From Thermobacillus xylanilyticus (lineage in GTDB: Bacteria; Bacillota; Bacilli; Paenibacillales; Paenibacillaceae), in NCBI RefSeq assembly GCF_907165215.1, contig NZ_CAJRAY010000041.1, positions 1-64,000 of the forward strand: a stretch of 64,000 nt of DNA, given 5' to 3'. Below are positions 1-8,339 of this stretch, piece by piece. Position 1 is the first letter of the stretch, and the number at the start of each line of letters is the position of its first letter. The position numbers and the translations under genes were made by a program. The notes below the pieces were generated by a model, which was not told where the DNA came from, ran no database searches, and saw only the letters and a program-made list of their open reading frames with translations.

Positions 1-70
1 CAGCTTTGCCCAGCTACATCAAGGCTTGTTTGCCCATTTCATACTGCGAAAGTTGAGTGATTAATTTTTC

Positions 71-96
71 GTAACTTTTTCCGGGGTTGCGCCGTC
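71..96 (+). promoter_or_regulatory. Putative ECF sigma-factor promoter
   Basis: GTAAC at 71-75 is followed after exactly 17 bases by CGTC at 93-96, the layout of SigX/SigV-like ECF promoters of Bacillales (an AAC-type -35 and a CGTC -10). It lies about 90 bases before the first gene of the exporter operon and no good sigma-A promoter is seen in the same stretch. Bases 1-70 show no gene that I can support. The call rests on a short motif match plus position. Confidence 0.55.
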
Positions 97-188
97 TAAC
101 TGATAGGTAGTCAAGCAAAAACGGCTGGCGCTGTCTCTCCCGGGCGGGCGCATCCGTTTTGCGGTGTTGGAAGGAGTGGATTGATGAC

Positions 189-944
189 ATGCTGCGGCTG
201 AGACGGACCAAAGAGCGGCAGGATGCCGCAGCTGCCGCGGCCGCTGATGCGCGCGGCCGGGAACCGGAGGAAGCGGGACCGCTTCTTGTGACCCGAGGCG
301 TCGAACGATCTTTCGACGTCGGCGGACAGAAGCTGCACGTCCTGAAAGGGATCGACATGGAACTGCACCCGCGGCGGCTTGTCATGCTGCGCGGCCGATC
401 GGGTTCCGGCAAGACGACGCTGCTCAATCTGATCGGCGGTCTGGATACGCCGACCCGCGGCGAGATTCAGTTCGGACCGTACGCATTCCACCGGATGAGC
501 GATGACGAGCGGACGAACGTGAGGCGGAAGGAGATCGGATTTATTTTTCAGGCGTACGCGCTTCTGCCGCTGCTGTCCGCCTACGAGAACGTGGAGCTGT
601 CTATGCGGATGGCGGGCGTGCCCAAGGCGGAATGGAAGGACCGGGTGACCGAATGTCTGGAGCTGGTCGGTCTCGGGAAGCGGATGCACCATCGCCCGTT
701 CGAGCTGTCCGGCGGCGAGCAGCAGCGGGTCGCCATCGCCAAGGCGATTGCCCACCGGCCGAGGCTGATCCTGGCGGATGAGCCGACGGCGGAGCTCGAT
801 TCCCAGATGGCCGCCCAGATCATGAAAGTATTCCGGGCGATCATTGAAACGGAGCAAATCACGATCTGTATGACGACGCACGACCCTACGATTCTGGAGG
901 TTGCCGATCATGTCTATGAAATGGTTGACGGAAAATTCATCTGA
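189..944 (+). CDS. ABC transporter ATP-binding protein (MacB/LolD type)
   Basis: ATP-hydrolysing subunit of an export-type or mechanotransmission ABC system. After an Ala/Arg-rich N-terminal stretch of about 30 residues the protein has a complete nucleotide-binding domain: Walker A GRSGSGKTT, signature LSGGEQQRV, Walker B LILADEPTAELD and a switch histidine in TTHD. ATG 189 was chosen because AAGGAG lies 10-18 bases upstream; an in-frame TTG at 159 has no ribosome binding site. It opens a same-strand cluster with a membrane-fusion protein, an FtsX permease, a second ATPase and a solute-binding protein. The LolD/MacB subfamily usually works with FtsX-type permeases, which fits the neighbours. 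The exported substrate cannot be read from sequence. Confidence 0.9.
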   Translation: MLRLRRTKERQDAAAAAAADARGREPEEAGPLLVTRGVERSFDVGGQKLHVLKGIDMELHPRRLVMLRGRSGSGKTTLLNLIGGLDTPTRGEIQFGPYAFHRMSDDERTNVRRKEIGFIFQAYALLPLLSAYENVELSMRMAGVPKAEWKDRVTECLELVGLGKRMHHRPFELSGGEQQRVAIAKAIAHRPRLILADEPTAELDSQMAAQIMKVFRAIIETEQITICMTTHDPTILEVADHVYEMVDGKFI

Positions 945-2031
945 GCCGCGCGGACTGATGGAGCGGGCTGCCGCCTTCTTCCGGCGCCGGGTGCCGGCTG
1001 CCGCCGCCATGCTGCTCGCCGCCTCGATTGCGGTGGGAGGATGCGCGCTGCTGCCGGATGAAGGCGAGGAAGAGCAGCTGCCCGACATCACGCCGCCGCA
1101 AATCTCGAAGAAGCCGGAATACGAGGTAACCACCGCAACGCTTGAATCGAAAGTGCAAGCGCTCGGCAAAATCATGAGCCAGCAGGAAGAGACGCTGTTC
1201 TTCGAGCTGGACGGGAAGCGGCTCCGGACGCTGAATGTGAAGCCGGGTGACTACGTGGAAGCCGGGCAGGTCATCGCCGTGCTCGACGTGGACGACATGG
1301 AGAAAGAGCTGCGCCAGAAGAAGCTGCAGTTCCGGAGTGCGGAGACAAGGATGAAGGATACGATCCGCAAACGCGACGAGATGGACCCGGTCGATTACGA
1401 GATGGAAGTCATCAGCTTTGAAGAGCAGCGGCAGGCGATCGTCGATCTGGAGAACGAGATCGCGAAAGCGGTGCTTACGGCGCCGTTCTCGGGCACCGTC
1501 GTCCAGGTGAACGTCGAGAAAGGCGCGCTCATCAAGGCGTATGATCCGGTCGTCACCATCGCCGACACCGGCCGGCTGGTGGTGACCGCCGATTTCTCGA
1601 AGAGCGATCTGGAGAAGATCGCGGTCGGCATGCCGGCGGTCGTCGACATCAACGGGGCGGGCAAGTTCGAAGGCAAAGTCTCGCTGCTGCCGGTTGCGCA
1701 ATCGGACGACGAAGGGAACGGGGGCTGGCCACCCCAGCAGCAGCAGCGCTCCGAGCGGCCGGAAGATTATGTGCAGATCGACATCGGCGGCATTCCGGAA
1801 GGCGTGAACCGCGGCACGCCGCTGTCGGCGAACGTCATCATCAACCGGAAGGAGAACGCGATCGTCATCCCGCCATCGGCGCTCCGGACGATCGGTTCCC
1901 GGACCTACGTTCAAGTCGTGGAAGAGGACGGCAGCAAGCGCGAAGTCGATGTGGCGGTCGGCCAGCAGACGGCGACGCTGGTCGAAATCCTCGAAGGTCT
2001 TACGCCGGGACAGAAAGTCGTAGGTCGATGA
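910..2031 (+). CDS. HlyD/MacA-like membrane-fusion (adaptor) lipoprotein
   Basis: Periplasmic-adaptor-type protein that in monoderms sits on the outer face of the membrane and couples to an ABC exporter. The N-terminus carries an Arg-rich stretch, a hydrophobic segment and a lipobox ending in Cys45 (VGGC). A split lipoyl/barrel-sandwich domain follows (GKRLRTLNVKPGDYVEAGQ near 85-103 and TAPFSGTVVQVNVEKGA), separated by a short helical hairpin, then beta-barrel segments and the usual C-terminal adaptor end (GLTPGQKVV). ATG 910 has GGAGG ten bases upstream and overlaps the ATPase gene by 35 bases; ATG 958 is a possible alternative without overlap but lacks a ribosome site. The acidic run DEGEEE follows the lipidated Cys. 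It is expected to pair with the FtsX permease just downstream. Confidence 0.85.
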   Translation: MSMKWLTENSSEPRGLMERAAAFFRRRVPAAAAMLLAASIAVGGCALLPDEGEEEQLPDITPPQISKKPEYEVTTATLESKVQALGKIMSQQEETLFFELDGKRLRTLNVKPGDYVEAGQVIAVLDVDDMEKELRQKKLQFRSAETRMKDTIRKRDEMDPVDYEMEVISFEEQRQAIVDLENEIAKAVLTAPFSGTVVQVNVEKGALIKAYDPVVTIADTGRLVVTADFSKSDLEKIAVGMPAVVDINGAGKFEGKVSLLPVAQSDDEGNGGWPPQQQQRSERPEDYVQIDIGGIPEGVNRGTPLSANVIINRKENAIVIPPSALRTIGSRTYVQVVEEDGSKREVDVAVGQQTATLVEILEGLTPGQKVVGR

Positions 2032-2034
2032 GCG

Positions 2035-4971
2035 ATGGGTATGCCGCTTCTACGCTTTCTGTTCCGCAAAATGTGGAATACCCGCTGGCTGACGCTCAGC
2101 ACGGCGGCGGGGCTGATCGCGGCCGTCGCGTTCACCGTCAGCATACCGATGTATGCGGACGGCGCGCTCAAGCGGGTCGTGGCCGATTCGCTCCGGGAGA
2201 AAAGCACCGGCATGCCGGCCGGTTCGCTGCTCATCCGCTATCAGGCGAGCGGCGGTTCCACCGCCGCCGACCAGGCCGGACTTCCCGATGTGGATGCCTT
2301 CATCCGTGAGAAAGTGCCGGAGCGGATCGGATTCCCGTATGACACGTTCGCTTCCGTCCGGTCGATCCGCGGCACGGAGACGGCGCCGGTCGACCCGACG
2401 AAGGTCGATGCGAGCCGCGTCCGGCAGATGACGATCGCGACGATGTCCGGTCTTGAAGAGAAGGTCGAGATGATGCAGGGCCGCATGTATGGCGACGAGG
2501 GCGCGGACGACGGCGTCATCGAGGCTGTCATGCTGGAAGAGGCGCTCTACCGCAACGACCTGCACATCGGAGACGAACTGTATTATCCGATCTACGGCGG
2601 TCTGAATCTCGTGCTCAAGGTGAAGATCGTCGGCGCGTACATGCCGCTGGACCAGACCGATCCCTACTGGTTTCAGGGGCTTGAGTCGATCATGAATACG
2701 CTGCTTGTCAGCGAGGACGCCTTCGCCGACAAGCTGATCGGCGCGGGGGTGCCGGTTCACAACGCCTACTGGTACTATTCCTTCGATCTTCGCGAGATCA
2801 AGACGAGCCAGCTCGCGCCGCTCAGAAGGACGCTGGACCGGCTCGATATCGAGCTGTATCAGCTGCTCAAGGACACGCGGGTGGAAATCTCGTTCGCGAA
2901 TACTCTGACCGAATTCCGCCGGCAAGGCTTGCAGCTGCAGACACTGCTCTTCACCCTCGCCGCGCCGATGATCGCCATGGTGTTCTACTTCATTGCGATG
3001 AACGCGAAGCAATCGCTGGAGAAGCAGCGGAGCGACATCGCCGTCCTGCGTAGCCGCGGCGCCGGCACGCGGCAGATCATCTGGATCTACGTCCTGGAAG
3101 GGCTGCTGCTCGGCGGAACCGCGCTGGTGCTCGGACCGCTCATCGGCTGGTTCATGGCGAAGAGCATCGGTTCGGCGAACGGCTTCCTGACGTTCGTGGA
3201 CCGCAAGGCGATCCCCGTCGGCTTCTCGACGGAGGCGGCCATCGCGGGCGTCGCGGCCGTGCTGCTCGCCATTCTGTCGACGGTCATCCCGGCCATCCTG
3301 TATGCGCGGTCCTCGATCGTCGATTACAAGCGGCAGCTCGCAAGAAGCGACCGCAGACCGCTCTGGCAGCGCTGGTTCCTCGATGTGGCGCTGATCGGCG
3401 TAGCCGGATACGGCTGGTATCTGTTCAACGAGCGGCAGATGCTGACGTTCCGGACCGGCATGACGACGGATCAGTTGAACGTCAATCCGTTTCTGTTCTT
3501 CGTCCCGGCCATCGCCATCTTCGCCATCGGCTTGTTCTGCCTGCGGCTGTTCCCGCTGCTGCTCAAGCTGATCGGATGGCTCGGGCGGAAAATGCTGCCG
3601 CTGCCGCTGTATTTGACCTTGACGCAGTTGTCGCGCTCGTCCGGCGCGTACTATCCGCTCATGATCCTGCTCATCCTGACGCTCGGTCTCGGCGTCTACA
3701 ACGCAGCGGCGGCGCGCACGATCGATCTGAACTCGACCGAGCGCATCCTGTACCGCTACGGCTCGGACGTCATCATCCAGACCGTGTGGGAAGGACGCGC
3801 GGAAGTGCCGCCTCAGAGCGGCAACCCCGGCGGAAACCCCGGCGGAAACCCCGGCGGAAACCCCGGCGGGAATCCGGGCGGAAACCCCGGCGAGAATCCC
3901 GGCGGCAACCCGGGCGGCAATCCCGGAGGACCCGGCGGCAATCCCGGCGGCGGATCGGGTACGCCGACCCGCATCAACTACATTGAGCCGCCGTTCGAAA
4001 TCTTCCGCACGCTGGACGGCGTCGAAGCCGCGGCGCGCGTGCTCAAGACGAGGGGCAACATCGTTGTCTCCGGCCGGTCGATCGGTCAGGGGACGCTGAT
4101 GGGCATCAACAACGACCAATTTGCCGAGGTCGCCTGGTTCCGGGAAGATTTGTTCCCGATCCATCCGTTCTACTATCTGGATTTCCTGGGCCGATACGAA
4201 CATGCGGCCATCATTCCGTCGAATGTGGCGGAGCGCTATCAGCTCAAGCCGGGCGATCTGATCTCGGTGGGGCTGACGGACGGCATGCTGGAATTTGTCA
4301 TCGTCGGCATTTTGCCATACTGGCCGTCGCAGTATCCCGATCAATCGCCGTTCGTGATCGCCAATCTGGATTACATCTACGACCAGGTGCCGCTCATTCC
4401 GTATGAAGTATGGCTCAAGATGAAGCCGGACGCGAAGGTGGCGCCGATCGTGACGGCCTTGATGGATCAAGGCATCGAGCTGGCGTCTGTCACGGATGTC
4501 CGGTCCGAGCTGATCACCCAGTCGAAGCATCCGACGCGCGGCGGCGTCTTCGGCATTCTCAGTCTCGGTTTCCTCGTCTCGGTCATCATCTCGCTGGCAG
4601 GCTATCTGCTCTACTGGTTCTTCAATCTGTCCGGGCGGATTGTGCAGTTCGGCGTGCTGCGCGCGATGGGGCTGTCGAGGAAGCAGCTGACCGGCATGCT
4701 GCTCCTGGAGCAGATCTTCACGGGCGGCCTGGCGATCGGCCTCGGCTTCATCATCGGCAAGGTGGCCAGCCGGCTGTTCCTGCCGTTCCTGCAGACGGCG
4801 GAGAATGTCGCCAATGCCGTGCCGCCGTTCCGGGTCATTTTCGAGCAGCAGGATGCGATTCAGCTGTATATCGTCGTCGGATTCATGTTGCTGACCGGCG
4901 CCGCGCTCTTGTTCCTGCATATCCGCAGGCTGCGCGTACATCAGGCCGTGAAGATGGGAGAGGAGCGGTGA
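2035..4971 (+). CDS. Large FtsX-like ABC transporter permease with Gly-Asn-Pro repeat linker
   Basis: Membrane permease of 978 residues, much larger than the about 400-residue MacB/FtsX norm, because it contains two FtsX-type transmembrane modules. A first membrane helix lies near residues 18-38, then a large outside domain to about 300, a membrane cluster around 302-560 including SRGAGTRQIIWIY, a second outside domain, and a final FtsX module from about 840 (VLRAMGLSRKQLTGMLLLEQ). Between the halves, residues 596-640 are a Gly-Gly-Asn-Pro repeat encoded by a 12-base tandem repeat. It starts three bases after the adaptor gene and is followed by the second ATPase gene, so the five genes look co-transcribed. 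Two-module permeases of this kind are often called ABC2/FtsX family without known substrate; a role in lipid or peptide release is only inference. Confidence 0.85.
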   Translation: MGMPLLRFLFRKMWNTRWLTLSTAAGLIAAVAFTVSIPMYADGALKRVVADSLREKSTGMPAGSLLIRYQASGGSTAADQAGLPDVDAFIREKVPERIGFPYDTFASVRSIRGTETAPVDPTKVDASRVRQMTIATMSGLEEKVEMMQGRMYGDEGADDGVIEAVMLEEALYRNDLHIGDELYYPIYGGLNLVLKVKIVGAYMPLDQTDPYWFQGLESIMNTLLVSEDAFADKLIGAGVPVHNAYWYYSFDLREIKTSQLAPLRRTLDRLDIELYQLLKDTRVEISFANTLTEFRRQGLQLQTLLFTLAAPMIAMVFYFIAMNAKQSLEKQRSDIAVLRSRGAGTRQIIWIYVLEGLLLGGTALVLGPLIGWFMAKSIGSANGFLTFVDRKAIPVGFSTEAAIAGVAAVLLAILSTVIPAILYARSSIVDYKRQLARSDRRPLWQRWFLDVALIGVAGYGWYLFNERQMLTFRTGMTTDQLNVNPFLFFVPAIAIFAIGLFCLRLFPLLLKLIGWLGRKMLPLPLYLTLTQLSRSSGAYYPLMILLILTLGLGVYNAAAARTIDLNSTERILYRYGSDVIIQTVWEGRAEVPPQSGNPGGNPGGNPGGNPGGNPGGNPGENPGGNPGGNPGGPGGNPGGGSGTPTRINYIEPPFEIFRTLDGVEAAARVLKTRGNIVVSGRSIGQGTLMGINNDQFAEVAWFREDLFPIHPFYYLDFLGRYEHAAIIPSNVAERYQLKPGDLISVGLTDGMLEFVIVGILPYWPSQYPDQSPFVIANLDYIYDQVPLIPYEVWLKMKPDAKVAPIVTALMDQGIELASVTDVRSELITQSKHPTRGGVFGILSLGFLVSVIISLAGYLLYWFFNLSGRIVQFGVLRAMGLSRKQLTGMLLLEQIFTGGLAIGLGFIIGKVASRLFLPFLQTAENVANAVPPFRVIFEQQDAIQLYIVVGFMLLTGAALLFLHIRRLRVHQAVKMGEER
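3820..3954 (+). repeat. In-frame 12-base tandem repeat encoding GGNP units
   Basis: About eleven imperfect copies of a GGC-GGA-AAC-CCC type unit inside the permease gene. Each copy is 12 bases, so gain or loss by slippage changes the linker by four residues without a frameshift. One unit has Glu for Gly and one unit is shortened to Gly-Pro-Gly-Gly. Confidence 0.9.
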
Positions 4972-4974
4972 TCG

Positions 4975-5868
4975 ATGGAGACGTCGGCCGAAACGATGAT
5001 CGAATGCGAAGGCTTGGTGAAAATCTACAAAACCGACGAGCTGGAAGTCGTCGCGCTGCAAGGTTTGAACCTGACCGTCCGCAAAGGCGAAATGATGGCG
5101 ATTATCGGCAACAGCGGCAGCGGCAAGTCGACACTGCTCAATATTCTCGGCGGCCTCGACCGGCCGTCGGCCGGACGCGTGCGCGTCGGTCCGTGGGATC
5201 TGCTGAAAATTACGGATGAGCAGCTCGTCGAGTACAAGCGGAAGACGGTCGGATTCATCTGGCAGAACAACGCCCGCAACCTGCTGCCCTATCTGTCCGC
5301 GCTGGAGAACGTCGAGATGCCGATGATGCTCTCCGGCAAGCTTGACCGCGCCTATGCGAAGCAGCTGCTCGAGATGGTCGGGCTGGGACACCGGATGATG
5401 AACAAGCTGCACCAGCTGTCCGGCGGCGAGCAGCAGCGGGTCGCGATCGCGATCTCCCTGGCGAACCGGCCGCAGCTTCTGCTGGCGGACGAACCGACCG
5501 GATCGGTCGATACGAAGACGTCCGACATGATCATGGACATCTTCCGCCGGCTCAACCGCGAGCTCGGCGTCACGATCGTCATCGTCACGCACGACCTGTC
5601 GCTGGCGGGCAAGGTGGACCGGGTCGTCGCGATCCGCGACGGTCTGACCAGCACCGAATTCGTGAAGCGCAACGAGAATCTCGACAAGCCGGACAGCGAG
5701 ATCCGCGGGCTGAAGGACGCGCATGAAGAGTATGTCGTGCTCGACCGTGCAGGACGGTTGCAAGTGCCGAAGGATTATTTGACGGCCCTCGGCATTCGCG
5801 ATAAAGCATCAATGGAATTTGACGGCGAACGGATTATCATCACGGCGCCGAAATCTTTGGGGGGATGA
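4975..5868 (+). CDS. ABC transporter ATP-binding protein with AbrB-like C-terminal tail
   Basis: Second nucleotide-binding subunit of the operon. Walker A GNSGSGKST, signature LSGGEQQRV, Walker B LLLADEPTGSVD and the switch His of VTHD are intact. A C-terminal extension of about 60 residues after the ATPase domain contains YVVLDRAGRLQVPKDYLTAL followed by GIRDKASMEFDGERIIIT, which reads like the swapped-hairpin AbrB/SpoVT fold (V-D-x-x-GR-hydrophobic-x-hydrophobic-P, then L-G-I and a final beta strand). Similar tails exist, as far as I recall, on LolD-like ATPases of Actinobacteria. ATG 4975 has AGGAG at 4961-4965. Gene lies 3 bases after the permease. The tail may dimerise the ATPase or bind a partner; DNA binding is not implied. 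Confidence 0.85.
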   Translation: METSAETMIECEGLVKIYKTDELEVVALQGLNLTVRKGEMMAIIGNSGSGKSTLLNILGGLDRPSAGRVRVGPWDLLKITDEQLVEYKRKTVGFIWQNNARNLLPYLSALENVEMPMMLSGKLDRAYAKQLLEMVGLGHRMMNKLHQLSGGEQQRVAIAISLANRPQLLLADEPTGSVDTKTSDMIMDIFRRLNRELGVTIVIVTHDLSLAGKVDRVVAIRDGLTSTEFVKRNENLDKPDSEIRGLKDAHEEYVVLDRAGRLQVPKDYLTALGIRDKASMEFDGERIIITAPKSLGG

Positions 5869-5873
5869 GAACC

Positions 5874-7391
5874 ATGATCACCTATGAGAAAAGGGCCGGC
5901 AAAGCCGGCGGATGGAAACGGACTTTCGCGGCTCTGCTGGCGGCGCTGATGATGATGTCGCTGCTTGCGGCGTGCAGCAAGGGAAGCGATCAGGGCGGCG
6001 CGGAAACCCGCGTGCTCCGCATCGGCACCCTGTACGGCGGCCCGAGCGATGAAGTCTGGTTCCGGCAGCAGTACACCGATTCGTACGAACTGCTCAATTC
6101 GGATATCGAGATCCAGATCGTATCGGCCATCGATTGGAACAAGCAGCGATTCAACACGGGCGAAGAGCAGCAGCAGATCGATCCCTATGAGGAACTGACG
6201 AAAATGCTGACCGGCGACAACCCCGTCGATGTGCTGATCGTGGACTACACCTATTTGCGCCGTCTGGTGCAGGACAACTTGCTGCAGCAGCTCGATCCGC
6301 TCATTCAGCGGGACAAATTCGATCTGGAGGACTTCGTGCCGACGGTGCTGGAAGGCATCAAGTCGGTCGGCGACAACAATCTCTACGCGCTTGCGCCGAC
6401 GTTCAGCTCGAACGCGCTCTTTTACAACAAGAAGCTGTTCAATGAAGCGGGCGTGACCCCGCCGACCGACAACATGTTCTGGCCGGAAATCTTCGATCTC
6501 GCGAAACGCGTATCGCGCGGCGAAGGGCAGGAACGGATTTTCGGCCTCAGCTTCAACCGGTGGATCGGCGATCCGTACTACGACATGCAGTACACCTATG
6601 CCGCGCCGCTGCAATTGAAGGTATTCGACGACAACGGCGAGAAAATGACGGTCAACTCGCCGCTCTGGGAACGCGTATGGACCTCGATGGCGGATCTTCA
6701 CAAGAACGACATTGTGCCGACTTGGGAAGACTTGGGCAATGCCTGGGAAGTGAAAGAAGGCGAGCAGCCGAACCCGTTCGCCGGCGATCCGTTCATTTCC
6801 GGCAAAGTGGCGATGGTCACCGCGGATTACGGCTACATCACCGAACTGCAGGCGGCGGCGGAGTATGCCAGCCAGAACGCCAACTTCCAGGCTCCGGACT
6901 GGGATGTCGTCACGCTGCCGCAGCATGAGGAAGCGCCGGGCATCGGCAGCAGCACGTATCTGAACTCGCTCACCGCGATCAATGCCAAGGCGCAAAATCC
7001 GGATGACGCCTGGGATTACGTGAAGTTCATCAATGGCAAGGATTGGGCCAAACTGAAATCGCGCTCGATGTATGAACTGTCGGCGCGCAAGGAATTCCTG
7101 AAACCGCCGGCCGGTCTCAGCTTCAACCTTGACGCGTTCACGACGCTGAAGCCGGTCCCGCCGTCAACGACCGATACGGACAAAATCTACCGGAACAATC
7201 CGAATCTGTGGCAAGTGGAAAGCATCGGGCGGACCAAGTTCCAGGAAGTGATCGATGACAAGAAGTCGGTAAAAGATGCGCTTGCCGAATGGGAAACCGA
7301 GGGCAATGCCATCTTGCAGAACAAGGGCAATTCGAATACGGACGTCGAAGCGCCGGTCATCCCGTTTGACGATGCGGTCGTCATCGACTGA
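5874..7391 (+). CDS. Extracellular solute-binding lipoprotein (family 1)
   Basis: Secreted lipoprotein with a positively charged N-terminus, hydrophobic core and lipobox LLAAC; the mature protein of about 470 residues has the carbohydrate-type family 1 solute-binding pattern (NALFYNKKLFNEAGVTPPTD, then FGLSFNRW, and Trp/Tyr-rich segments). ATG 5874 has a G-run at 5859-5864 nine bases upstream; the earlier in-frame ATG 5865 sits directly on that G-run and is less likely. It closes the exporter operon, which is odd because solute-binding proteins normally serve import systems with MalF/MalG-type permeases, none of which is here. It may sense or deliver a ligand for the FtsX system, or be a separately used binding protein. 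A hairpin follows the stop. Confidence 0.8.
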   Translation: MITYEKRAGKAGGWKRTFAALLAALMMMSLLAACSKGSDQGGAETRVLRIGTLYGGPSDEVWFRQQYTDSYELLNSDIEIQIVSAIDWNKQRFNTGEEQQQIDPYEELTKMLTGDNPVDVLIVDYTYLRRLVQDNLLQQLDPLIQRDKFDLEDFVPTVLEGIKSVGDNNLYALAPTFSSNALFYNKKLFNEAGVTPPTDNMFWPEIFDLAKRVSRGEGQERIFGLSFNRWIGDPYYDMQYTYAAPLQLKVFDDNGEKMTVNSPLWERVWTSMADLHKNDIVPTWEDLGNAWEVKEGEQPNPFAGDPFISGKVAMVTADYGYITELQAAAEYASQNANFQAPDWDVVTLPQHEEAPGIGSSTYLNSLTAINAKAQNPDDAWDYVKFINGKDWAKLKSRSMYELSARKEFLKPPAGLSFNLDAFTTLKPVPPSTTDTDKIYRNNPNLWQVESIGRTKFQEVIDDKKSVKDALAEWETEGNAILQNKGNSNTDVEAPVIPFDDAVVID

Positions 7392-7400
7392 CGCGGCGAT

Positions 7401-7432
7401 TCCCGCAGCCACGGCCAGTCCTGGCTGCGGGA
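7401..7432 (+). terminator. Hairpin at end of exporter operon
   Basis: Perfect 11-base arms TCCCGCAGCCA (7401-7411) and TGGCTGCGGGA (7422-7432) ten bases after the solute-binding gene. There is no U-tract, so it could be a stabilising 3' hairpin rather than a true intrinsic terminator. Confidence 0.5.
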
Positions 7433-7541
7433 GGACCTTCGGCATCCGACCATGGCCGTCCGACCATAGGCGGACGCCCGCTTGAATTTCCGCGGATGCG
7501 GGCATTCTAACAGCGAATCTTCACAAGCGGGGAGGATGGAC

Positions 7542-7706
7542 ATGGGTTGGGTATACTGGGTCCGATTATATGATACGAAATTTCAGGCGGGCTGCCTGGT
7601 CAAGCGAATGGAGAACGACTGGTGGATATACGGCTGCGACTGTCCGCGTGAAATTGAAGTGTTCCGTTCGCGCAAAGGCCGCTACGGCGTCCGCTACCTG
7701 CCGTAA
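7542..7706 (+). CDS. Small conserved-looking aromatic-rich protein, 54 aa
   Basis: Short basic protein rich in Trp, Tyr and Arg (MGWVYWVRLYDTKF at the start, a CDCPREIEVF segment in the middle, KGRYGVRYLP at the end). No signal peptide or membrane helix is seen; Cys pair C-x-C could bind metal. A strong ribosome site GGGGAGG at 7529-7535 sits six bases before ATG 7542. It lies alone between the exporter hairpin and the tRNA cluster. I do not recognise the family; the strong ribosome site and normal codon use support a real gene. Confidence 0.6.
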   Translation: MGWVYWVRLYDTKFQAGCLVKRMENDWWIYGCDCPREIEVFRSRKGRYGVRYLP

Positions 7707-7777
7707 TGATCCCGGATGTCGACCGCCGAACGTCCGGGATCTGCCCGGCTTCATCCCTTCCGGGCAACCCTTGATAC

Positions 7778-7807
7778 TTGACGCGCGGGGAATGGCTATT
7801 GTATAGT
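7778..7807 (+). promoter_or_regulatory. Sigma-A promoter of tRNA cluster
   Basis: TTGACG at 7778-7783 and TATAGT at 7802-7807 with an 18-base spacer, about 40 bases before the first tRNA gene. Confidence 0.65.
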
Positions 7808-7845
7808 TAAGTTTGTCGCTGTATTGCAGTGCTGCACTGAATTGA

Positions 7846-7922
<77 letters not shown>

Positions 7923-7945
7923 TGATCTCCGTACGGAACTTCCGG

Positions 7946-8022
7946 GGGCCCTTAGCTCAGTTGGTTAGAGCGGTCGGCTCATAACCGATTGGTCGGGGGT
8001 TCGAGTCCCTCAGGGCCCACCA
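7946..8022 (+). tRNA. tRNA with CAT anticodon, probably Ile2 (lysidine-modified)
   Basis: 77 bases with encoded CCA, acceptor GGGCCCT pairing with AGGGCCC, anticodon loop CTCATAA. Body sequence (TTAGCTCAGTTGGTTAGAGC, TTGGTCG variable region) resembles bacterial tRNA-Ile2 that TilS converts to read AUA more than it resembles elongator tRNA-Met, but elongator Met cannot be excluded by eye. Confidence 0.85.
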
Positions 8023-8039
8023 TCATGGGTTGGAATCGC

Positions 8040-8128
8040 GCCGGGGTGGCGGAACTGGCAGACGCACAGGACTTAAAATCCTGCGGGTGGTGACACCCGT
8101 ACGGGTTCGATTCCCGTCCTCGGCACCA
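8040..8128 (+). tRNA. tRNA-Leu (TAA)
   Basis: 89-base class II tRNA with a long variable arm (GGGTGGTGACACCC), anticodon loop CTTAAAA, and encoded CCA. Third of the cluster; a strong terminator follows. Confidence 0.95.
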
Positions 8129-8177
8129 TTTGAGCTCATTCCTGGCAGATCGGTTTTATATAATAATTTGTCATCGG

Positions 8178-8212
8178 AAACGTCAAATGATCGAATTCAT
8201 TTGACGTTTTTT
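8178..8212 (+). terminator. Intrinsic terminator after tRNA cluster
   Basis: Perfect 13-base arms AAACGTCAAATGA (8178-8190) and its complement (8197-8209) around a six-base loop, followed by T residues. Confidence 0.85.
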
Positions 8213-8260
8213 GTTTGGCTGCGGATCCGGCCATGCCGTGAACAATTGATCATTTGGAGA

Positions 8261-8289
8261 TTGATGCCCGGAGGGAAAGGCAATATAAT
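8261..8289 (+). promoter_or_regulatory. Sigma-A promoter of agr-like operon
   Basis: TTGATG at 8261-8266, 17-base spacer, consensus TATAAT at 8284-8289. It lies 50 bases before the GTG start of the first agr-like gene and just downstream of the tRNA terminator. Confidence 0.75.
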
Positions 8290-8339
8290 CGAAATATAGC
8301 GAATGGACAACCCTGGAAGCCAAAGGAGCACGGTCGGCC

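Noticed and set aside
3820-3954. Possible CRISPR-like repeat array
   Set aside because: Repeats are 12 bases, contiguous without spacers, and in frame inside a permease.
2050-5763. Very long minus-strand open frame (over 1200 codons) opposite the permease and ATPase
   Set aside because: Antisense to well-supported genes; composition is Arg/His/Gln-rich as expected from the complement of GC-biased codons, with no domain and no ribosome site.
7711-7737. Terminator hairpin GATCCCGGA/TCCGGGATC after the 54-residue gene
   Set aside because: Perfect arms but no T-run, and it abuts the tRNA promoter region; function uncertain, so not listed as a terminator.
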